Below, piece by piece: positions 23,296-28,212 of a DNA stretch of 28,212 nucleotides. The first letter of the stretch is position 1, and each line of letters begins with the position of its first letter. Below the pieces are notes generated by a model. It was not told the DNA's origin, made no database searches, and saw only the letters and a program-made list of their open reading frames with translations. Source of the DNA: Dehalococcoidia bacterium (GTDB taxonomy: Bacteria; Chloroflexota; Dehalococcoidia; GIF9; AB-539-J10). The translations under genes and the position numbers were made by a program. The stretch lies in contig JAUWGZ010000006.1 of the NCBI GenBank assembly GCA_030606165.1, positions 1-28,212 of the forward strand, given 5' to 3'.

Positions 23296-24621
23296 TTAAA
23301 TCAGGTCCAGACTCATCAAATCCTGATAAGTTTCCCGGCGCCGAATAAGACGCCCTCGACCTTCCTTTACTATGACTATAGCTGGCCTGGGCATGGCATT
23401 ATAATTGCTCGACATGGGTATGGAATAAGCGCCGCAAACTGGAATAGCTATGATGTCACCGGGATGCACTGAAGCCAAATTGATATCCCTTACTAAAATA
23501 TCACCCGATTGACAGAGCTTGCCAGCAATGGTAACCACCTCTCTTCCCACCCCCAAAGCTTTGTTAGCCACCAAAGCCTCATATTTAGCTCCATAAAGAG
23601 CCGGGCGGATATTGTCGCTTATGCCGCCATCGACACAGACATATTTCTTTATGCCAGGTATCTCCTTTATCGCCCCGACCTTGTATAATGCCACTCCGGA
23701 CTGGCCGACAATTGCCCTTCCGGGCTCGATAATGAGCCGAGGGCGACTCAATCCCAGTCCCGAAATAAGACTATTCAGCTTGCCAGTCAAAGCCCCGGCA
23801 TAATCAGCTACTGTGGGCACTTTAGAGTCCAGAGTGTATGGAACGGCAAAACCGCCACCGATGTCTAATTCGCTAAGGTTAAATCCGAATTTTCGGCTCA
23901 TTTCCTGAGCAAATCGCAGCAAAAGCTCCATAGCCAGCTCATAAGGCTGGACCTCGGATACCGAGGAGCCGAGATGGAAATGAAACCCCAAAAGGTTAAG
24001 GTTAGAGGCTGATAAAGCTTGGGTTACCGCCTCTTCAGCCTGCCCTGTAGCCCGTGGAAAGCCAAATTTGCTCTCTATCGTCCCGGTAGTAGTATATTGG
24101 TGAGTGTGGGGGTCGACCCCCGGAGTGAGGCGAAGCAAAATTTTTTGGTTAATCTCCCTCTCCCCGACTAGCTTATTAAGCAGCTCGAGTTCATAGAAGT
24201 TGTCCACCACAATTCTGCCAACTCCCAAGTCCAGGGCAAGATTTAATTCTTCCAGCGTCTTGTTGTTGCCGTGGAAATAAACCTTATCCAGAGGAAAATC
24301 CACAGAATGGGCGATGCTAAGTTCTCCCCCGGAGACGACGTCGAGTCCCGGGCCCTCTTCCTTAAATATAAGAGCTAAAGCTCGATTCAGGAAAGCTTTA
24401 GAGGCATAAATGACCAGGGTATCAGGATAATGCTTACAGAACTCGTCCTTGAATTCACGGCACCTATGGCGGAGGGTGGACTCATCGAAAAGATAGAGCG
24501 GCGTACCGAATTCCCTAGCCAGGTCGACAACATCGCAGCCGCCGATAACGAGATGTTCTTGATTATTCACCTCAGCGGCTAAAGGAAAAAGGGCTAGCTT
24601 GGGCGCCCTGCTTGTGTTCAC
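23296..24621 (-). CDS. lysA: Diaminopimelate decarboxylase
   Basis: LysA decarboxylates meso-diaminopimelate to lysine. The PLP lysine is in VIYASKAFLN, with GFHFHLGSSVSEV, LDIGGGFAVPY, the glycine-rich phosphate loop IIEPGRAIVG and the active-site Cys in GKLCQSGD. The C-terminal half includes the substrate tyrosine in NYNAMPRPA. I chose the GTG at 24621 (about 441 residues). TTGACT-N17-TACCAT ends 6 bases upstream, so the mRNA would start at the GTG, and family similarity starts just after it. A longer frame runs to ATG 24744, but its first 18 residues are translated from the repeat element at 24691-24774 and are not LysA-like. It leads lysA-holB-ricT. Confidence 0.9.
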   Translation of the reverse strand: MNTSRAPKLALFPLAAEVNNQEHLVIGGCDVVDLAREFGTPLYLFDESTLRHRCREFKDEFCKHYPDTLVIYASKAFLNRALALIFKEEGPGLDVVSGGELSIAHSVDFPLDKVYFHGNNKTLEELNLALDLGVGRIVVDNFYELELLNKLVGEREINQKILLRLTPGVDPHTHQYTTTGTIESKFGFPRATGQAEEAVTQALSASNLNLLGFHFHLGSSVSEVQPYELAMELLLRFAQEMSRKFGFNLSELDIGGGFAVPYTLDSKVPTVADYAGALTGKLNSLISGLGLSRPRLIIEPGRAIVGQSGVALYKVGAIKEIPGIKKYVCVDGGISDNIRPALYGAKYEALVANKALGVGREVVTIAGKLCQSGDILVRDINLASVHPGDIIAIPVCGAYSIPMSSNYNAMPRPAIVIVKEGRGRLIRRRETYQDLMSLDLI

Positions 24622-24627
24622 GCTGAT

Positions 24628-24656
24628 ATGGTAGCTTGTAATACCTGATAAGTCAA
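24628..24656 (-). promoter_or_regulatory. Promoter for lysA-holB-ricT, leaderless
   Basis: On the minus strand TTGACT (24651-24656) and TACCAT (24628-24633) are 17 bases apart, with five and four consensus bases. The predicted start site falls on the GTG at 24621, supporting both a leaderless transcript and that start codon. Confidence 0.55.
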
Positions 24657-24659
24657 AGG

Positions 24660-24795
24660 TCTTGAATGAATTCTCGAATAACAATTCATTTGTCATTCTG
24701 AGCGAAGCGAAGAATCTGAGAGATTCTTCGTCGTCCAAATCCATTTGGGCTCCTCAGAATGACATTACTAAACGTACTCTTGAATGAATTTTCGA
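24660..24795. repeat. MITE-like element with flanking 18-bp direct repeats, upstream of lysA
   Basis: The element runs from GTCATTCTGAG (24691-24701) to CTCAGAATGAC (about 24752-24762), perfect 11-bp terminal inverted repeats, with an internal GAAGAATCT/AGATTCTTC hairpin. It is a close copy of the 15.3-kb element. Outside it, TCTTGAATGAATTCTCGA (24660-24677) and TCTTGAATGAATTTTCGA (24778-24795) are direct repeats with one mismatch. Read on the minus strand it supplies two in-frame ATGs upstream of lysA. Confidence 0.85.
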
Positions 24796-24843
24796 CGGCT
24801 GGTTAGAAAGCAAGGGCGGGCGGATTCTGCTTCCGTTTAACTC

Positions 24844-24861
24844 AAAGGTTACAAAGGTTAC
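24844..24861. repeat. Two tandem 9-bp repeats
   Basis: AAAGGTTAC occurs twice in direct succession (24844-24852 and 24853-24861), in the A/T-rich gap between lysA and the accessory island. No function can be assigned; it may be an iteron-like or slippage remnant. Confidence 0.6.
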
Positions 24862-24897
24862 AATGAATTTCCCAATTAATCAGCCCGAAAATATCTG

Positions 24898-24969
24898 ATA
24901 ACGGCTTGCGTGGTTGCGAAGTGCCGTAAGGCATTTGGTGAGTGAAGCGAACCGCAAACACGCTGTTAT
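24898..24969 (-). repeat. 72-bp imperfect hairpin, attC-like, 3' of the restriction-endonuclease-like gene
   Basis: Read on the plus strand the arms are ATAAC, then GCGTG-g-TTGCG, opposite CGCAA-a-CACGC, then GTTAT, with one mismatched base and an extra base on one side; a TGCC/GGCA hairpin sits in the centre. Inverted AAC/GTT cores with imperfect inner arms are the shape of integron attC sites. The outer heptamers (GTATAAC and GTTATCA on the minus strand) only partly fit the consensus boxes. It begins about 19 bp after the stop of the upstream gene. Confidence 0.5.
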
Positions 24970-24987
24970 ACGCCGCTACGGTGCTCT

Positions 24988-25920
24988 TTACTTATAACTG
25001 ATAAACAACAACTCTTGAACAGGAACATAAGCCCTTCCTTCTTCGGCAGCAAGCCTTGCCTTTAAGCGTATCATTTGGTCGAGTGGCATTCCACCCTCAA
25101 GAATAAAGTACAGATCTTGACCTGTAACAGCAATTAGATTTGTAGGACGACCTTTGGAAAATGCCTCTAATCCTTCCTGACTGAAACCTGAATAGCTGAT
25201 GAAAATACCTCTGGACCAAGTTGCCTTACCCCCAACTTTACTGTGCAACGCAAGTAATTCTGTATTTCCAACGAGAGTGTTTTGCCATTTCACCTCAATC
25301 AAGTATGTATTTCCTTCAAATTCGATACTACCATCAATTTGCTCACCAACCAAACGGAAAGGTGAGCGGGCTTGCATACCGAAAGCATTAAAGAGAGTAG
25401 TAAGGAATTTCTCAAAAGCGTAGCCCCTTTCTTGTGGCGCTAACTTCTCTAAACTCAGAAGATCGTTTAAAAGTAGTGGTAAAGTATTTTTCAGAGTCTC
25501 CATTTTGGCTATAGCAACCTTGTCTTTTTCTGGTTTTATTGACGGTAAACCCCGCAGGAACTCCGAGTCCCATAACTCAGGTATTTTAAAGCCTAATTTT
25601 TTAATGAGTTCGTTTAGCTGTTCAATCTCCTCTTTTGTAATAGGATTTGATTTGCCTCGATATTTCAGTCCACGGGTTACAATTTGGATCATTAAAGGGC
25701 AAAACTTACTCCTTGCTCGTGAAAGAGTCCCTTCAAGAAGTGCTGCAATCGCAGGCTGTTTGCTTCCGCCAGTCCAAAATCTTTCTAAACCTAAATCAAT
25801 AGCAATGCCAGCGAATGAAATAGATTGATCAGCAAATGGATGTGCCTGCCCTGGGAGGAAAGAGTAGAGGAAATCTGCCAATTCTGAGATAGTTTGTGTC
25901 TCACTTAAAGTAAGATTCAT
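24988..25920 (-). CDS. Restriction-endonuclease-like protein (PD-(D/E)xK, Mrr-type)
   Basis: The product, about 310 residues, has an N-terminal helical region with no family I recognise (about 1-160) and a C-terminal nuclease fold. ERGYAFEKFLTTLFNAFGM (168-186) resembles the first helix of Mrr/NERD-type nucleases, and GEQIDGSIEFEGNTYLIEVKW (196-216, numbered from an upstream GTG) gives a D-x12-E-x-K active site (Asp200, Glu213, Lys215). A following GKATWSRGIFISYSGFSQEG fits the last strand and helix of Mrr-like domains. No methyltransferase or helicase lies beside it, so a classical restriction pair is absent. I chose ATG 25920, seven bases after GGTGAT; the GTG at 25932 is less well placed. 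The gene is visibly more A/T-rich than its neighbours, consistent with transfer. Confidence 0.75.
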   Translation of the reverse strand: MNLTLSETQTISELADFLYSFLPGQAHPFADQSISFAGIAIDLGLERFWTGGSKQPAIAALLEGTLSRARSKFCPLMIQIVTRGLKYRGKSNPITKEEIEQLNELIKKLGFKIPELWDSEFLRGLPSIKPEKDKVAIAKMETLKNTLPLLLNDLLSLEKLAPQERGYAFEKFLTTLFNAFGMQARSPFRLVGEQIDGSIEFEGNTYLIEVKWQNTLVGNTELLALHSKVGGKATWSRGIFISYSGFSQEGLEAFSKGRPTNLIAVTGQDLYFILEGGMPLDQMIRLKARLAAEEGRAYVPVQELLFISYK

Positions 25921-25969
25921 ATTTACTATCACCCTTAGTCATTAACACCACAGTGGTGCATAACATTTC

Positions 25970-26041
25970 CAGTATATACGACGTTCGACGATAGGCTAAT
26001 GTCCCGAAGTACGATGGTGTATGCCCGTAGCGTATATACTG
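25970..26041 (-). repeat. 72-bp hairpin 3' of the AbiJ-like gene
   Basis: CAGTATATACG (25970-25980) and CGTATATACTG (26031-26041) are perfect 11-bp inverted repeats enclosing 50 bases. A smaller CACCAC/GTGGTG palindrome lies just outside at about 25946-25958, and GTTATGC on the minus strand lies 5 bases beyond the arm. It lies in the gap between the two accessory genes, 3' of the AbiJ-like stop on the coding strand, as the other 72-bp hairpin does for its gene. Confidence 0.7.
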
Positions 26042-26064
26042 TGCTGTGCTATTTGCTGTACAGG

Positions 26065-26934
26065 TCATATTTTAATTCCTGCCTTTGATGCTTTGGTGAT
26101 AAGATAATTAACGAACGCAGAGCACGAAACTAACATAAATTTTGCATCCTCAAAACTAAGATTAGGTTCATCAAGTAAAGCATGGCGTATGCCCTCAGCG
26201 TCACTTGTATATCCATATAAATTGCTGAATGCACTTTCTAAAGCAGGGTGTAAGCTAATCCCCCTCTCCTCTATTTTCTTCAGTGCTTGTCCTAATGTTG
26301 CCTTTTTGTCTTTCGTTATGAGGTTACAAATAGACTCTACCGCACTTATGGACTCTTTAATTGAATTCCTGTAATCGGGAGACTTCCTGTCTGCTAATAA
26401 ATCCAAAGCTCTTTTTAAATGAGTCTTAACAGCTTTATAAGGCCCAGAGATTTCTAAAGCCTTTTCAATTTCCGCAACTTCCTCTTCCGAGGTCATCTGT
26501 GCAATCTTACCTCCCACGAAACGATATGCAGATAATTCGCGTTCCAAGACAGAATTACAAAAATCCATAAATTCCGAATTTACTGAAGCATCAGGATAAT
26601 TATTAGCAACAAATTCTATAAAGTCATAAACTTCATACCAGGGGCAGTTGAAGAAATATTCCCTTATCACACGACGAGTCACAATCCAATCAACGTCCAA
26701 AGTGTCAATAGGCTTTTTAAAATAGCTATGCCATAATAGCCTAACCAAGACAGCCACGTCCCTGTTCACTTCCGCGGAGAGACTATAACCTGCCACTAGA
26801 TGATACTCTACACGATTCCAGTAATACACAGTCAATGCATTCCATAAACCATTGCGCAAATCATCGTCCATTCCATCCACTTGCATAATGCTTTTGACCG
26901 GCTTGATTCCTTTTCTTTGGGAAAATAACTCCAT
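26065..26934 (-). CDS. AbiJ-like protein (AbiJ N-terminal domain 4 plus HEPN-like C-terminus)
   Basis: The 289-residue protein starts MELFSQRKGIKPVKSIMQ followed by DDDLRNGLWNALTVYYW, which matches the AbiJ_NTD4 domain found in abortive-infection and other antiphage proteins. The middle (about 60-150) is helical. The C-terminal part (about 170-285) has SISAVESICNLIT, ATLGQALKKIEERG and EGIRHALLDEPNLSFEDAKFML, a helical block with an Arg-His pair typical of the HEPN-like domain that ends such proteins; HEPN domains are often RNases. An antiviral, self-limiting role is therefore likely but not shown. GAGG lies 7 bases before the ATG. The gene is A/T-rich and orphan, with no partner antitoxin visible. 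Confidence 0.75.
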   Translation of the reverse strand: MELFSQRKGIKPVKSIMQVDGMDDDLRNGLWNALTVYYWNRVEYHLVAGYSLSAEVNRDVAVLVRLLWHSYFKKPIDTLDVDWIVTRRVIREYFFNCPWYEVYDFIEFVANNYPDASVNSEFMDFCNSVLERELSAYRFVGGKIAQMTSEEEVAEIEKALEISGPYKAVKTHLKRALDLLADRKSPDYRNSIKESISAVESICNLITKDKKATLGQALKKIEERGISLHPALESAFSNLYGYTSDAEGIRHALLDEPNLSFEDAKFMLVSCSAFVNYLITKASKAGIKI

Positions 26935-27025
26935 ATCTTTACCTCGCCATTCCCTCTATTTCTGCGTGGCGCACACGGGCCCCACATGCAAATTTGCGGC
27001 TTGCCTAATCCGATTTACCCTCCGC

Positions 27026-27047
27026 CATGATGGTGTTTCCCATCATG
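27026..27047 (-). repeat. 8-bp hairpin between icd and the AbiJ-like gene
   Basis: CATGATGG and CCATCATG form a perfect 8-bp stem with a 6-base loop in the 154-bp gap. No T-run follows on either strand, so it is not a clear intrinsic terminator. It lies 40 bases after the icd stop. Confidence 0.55.
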
Positions 27048-27088
27048 CCCTTGCCACACGAAATTTCACCATAACCGCCTGGTTCAGA

Positions 27089-28162
27089 TTAACGCTTTAG
27101 CTTCTTTATCACAGCGTCGGCGACCTGGCTGGTGCCTACCGCCGTGGCGGGGTCGAGCTTCAAATCATAGGTGACATCCTTGCCTTCAGCTATGACCTCA
27201 GCTATAGCGCTTTCCAATTTATCGGCGCTATCCTTCTCTCCGAGATAACGCAGCATCATCACCCCGGAGAGCATCGTAGCCATGGGATTGGCCTTATTTT
27301 GCCCGGCGTATTTGGGGGCGCTTCCGTGGGTAGGTTCAAAGATAGCTACCTCATCCCCGATGTTGGCTCCAGGCGCTACGCCCATGCTGCCGACCAGCCC
27401 AGCACAGAGGTCCGAAATTATGTCGCCGTACAAATTGGGCAGCACGAGGACGTCAAACATCTGAGGCTTTCTGACCAACTCCATGCAGGTCGCGTCCACA
27501 AGCATATCGCTAAATTCTATGTCGTTATACTCTTTGGCTACTTCACGGGCAGTATCCAGAAAAAGTCCGTCGGAGAATTTGAGTATGTTAGCCTTGTGAA
27601 CCGCGGTAACCTTTTTTCTGCCGTTCTGCCGGGCATATTCAAAGGCAAATTCGACAATTCGCCGGCTGGCTGTTTGAGATATAACCTTTAAGCTCACAGC
27701 GGAATCTTTCCTTATCTCTTTTCCCGTGGCATCGAGCACAAAATCCAGCAACTGCTTGGTTCCCGAATCACCTTTGGCAAATTCGATACCGGCATAGAGG
27801 TCTTCGGTATTCTCCCTGACAACCACTATATCCACGTCTTGGAACGGCGTTTTTATACCGGGGTACACCTTATAAGGACGAAGACAAGCATAAAGGTCTA
27901 AGGTCTGCCTCAAAGCGACATTGACGCTCCTGAAGCCAGTGCCTATGGGTGTGGTCACCGGTCCATTAAGGGCAACTTTGTTTTTCCTTATGGACTGGAG
28001 AGCCTGGTCAGGAAGAGGTGTACCGAACTTATCTTGAGCCTGGCTACCTATGATAACAGTGTCCCACTGGAACTTGACCCCCGTAGCTTCCAGCACCCGC
28101 CGTGTCGCTTCAGCCACTTCAGGGCCTATGCCATCGCCAGGGATAAAAGTTACCTTATGCAT
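27089..28162 (-). CDS. icd: Isocitrate dehydrogenase
   Basis: The 357-residue protein belongs to the isocitrate/isopropylmalate dehydrogenase family: FIPGDGIGPEV at 6-16, the substrate loop SVNVALRQTLDLYACLRP (79-96) with Ser79, Asn81 and Arg85 typical of isocitrate rather than isopropylmalate, VRENTEDLYAGIE (115-127), and the metal-binding aspartates in NLYGDIISDLCAGLVG. It oxidises isocitrate to 2-oxoglutarate in the oxidative arm of the TCA cycle. The cofactor loop reads SAPKYAGQNKANP, with Lys284-Tyr285 as in NADP-specific E. coli Icd rather than the Asp-Ile of many NAD enzymes, so NADP use is likely. An AAGGAG upstream of the ATG is too distant to be ideal. The promoter is outside or at the window edge. 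Confidence 0.92.
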   Translation of the reverse strand: MHKVTFIPGDGIGPEVAEATRRVLEATGVKFQWDTVIIGSQAQDKFGTPLPDQALQSIRKNKVALNGPVTTPIGTGFRSVNVALRQTLDLYACLRPYKVYPGIKTPFQDVDIVVVRENTEDLYAGIEFAKGDSGTKQLLDFVLDATGKEIRKDSAVSLKVISQTASRRIVEFAFEYARQNGRKKVTAVHKANILKFSDGLFLDTAREVAKEYNDIEFSDMLVDATCMELVRKPQMFDVLVLPNLYGDIISDLCAGLVGSMGVAPGANIGDEVAIFEPTHGSAPKYAGQNKANPMATMLSGVMMLRYLGEKDSADKLESAIAEVIAEGKDVTYDLKLDPATAVGTSQVADAVIKKLKR

Positions 28163-28212
28163 GTAGCTTTTAAAACTGTGTCTCCTTCCATCCCGATTTT
28201 GTCCTATTTACT

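Noticed and set aside
1..28212. tRNA or rRNA genes
   Set aside because: No intergenic stretch shows a T-loop GGTTCGAATC-type block with cloverleaf arms or any rRNA-like sequence.

Overview
The window reads as a piece of an anaerobic bacterial chromosome of moderate GC. The most likely source is a Chloroflexota member of the Dehalococcoidia type. That assignment is inference from gene content and protein style (WtpABC-type tungstate uptake, HrcA/CIRCE heat-shock control, an ATP-type PEP carboxykinase, a RicT/PSP1 protein next to HolB, a conserved HNH protein), because no rRNA or tRNA gene is present to test it. Housekeeping genes dominate, with a small accessory island near the right end.

Left part (1-5933). 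The 3' end of a [NiFe]-hydrogenase maturation protease runs rightwards and meets a leftward molybdenum/tungsten operon. In transcription order the operon has a consensus promoter, a Moco-type riboswitch, an 11-codon leader ORF lying across an intrinsic terminator, then wtpB, wtpC, wtpA, a DUF4213/DUF364 gene, moaA and moaC. Oxyanion import and the first steps of pterin cofactor synthesis thus appear to share one cofactor-sensing switch. The DUF364 gene seems to lack a normal start codon.

Middle left (5985-13914), all leftward: hrcA-grpE-dnaK with a degenerate CIRCE operator over the hrcA ribosome binding site, then an ATP-type PEP carboxykinase, a DksA/TraR-type zinc finger protein, lspA, rluD and rplY (L25/Ctc) with its own promoter.

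Middle right (13951-21144), all rightward: glyA, a polytopic membrane protein, prs, secA, a FmdB-type zinc ribbon protein and an HNH endonuclease-family gene. Two intergenic stretches carry non-coding inverted-repeat elements (15280-15410 and 21252-21383).

Right part (21419-28162), all leftward: lysA-holB-ricT as a tight group, with a second copy of the 15.3-kb repeat family just upstream of lysA. Next comes a visibly more A/T-rich accessory pair (a PD-(D/E)xK restriction-endonuclease-like gene and an AbiJ-like gene), each followed on its coding strand by a 72-bp imperfect hairpin that somewhat resembles an integron attC site. Last is an isocitrate dehydrogenase.

The best leads are the riboswitch/leader-peptide/terminator arrangement at 5735-5933, the ACG-start DUF364 gene, the defence-like cassette pair with its hairpins, the MITE-like repeats that alter gene 5' ends, and several genes whose promoter sits so close to the start codon that their mRNAs should be leaderless.
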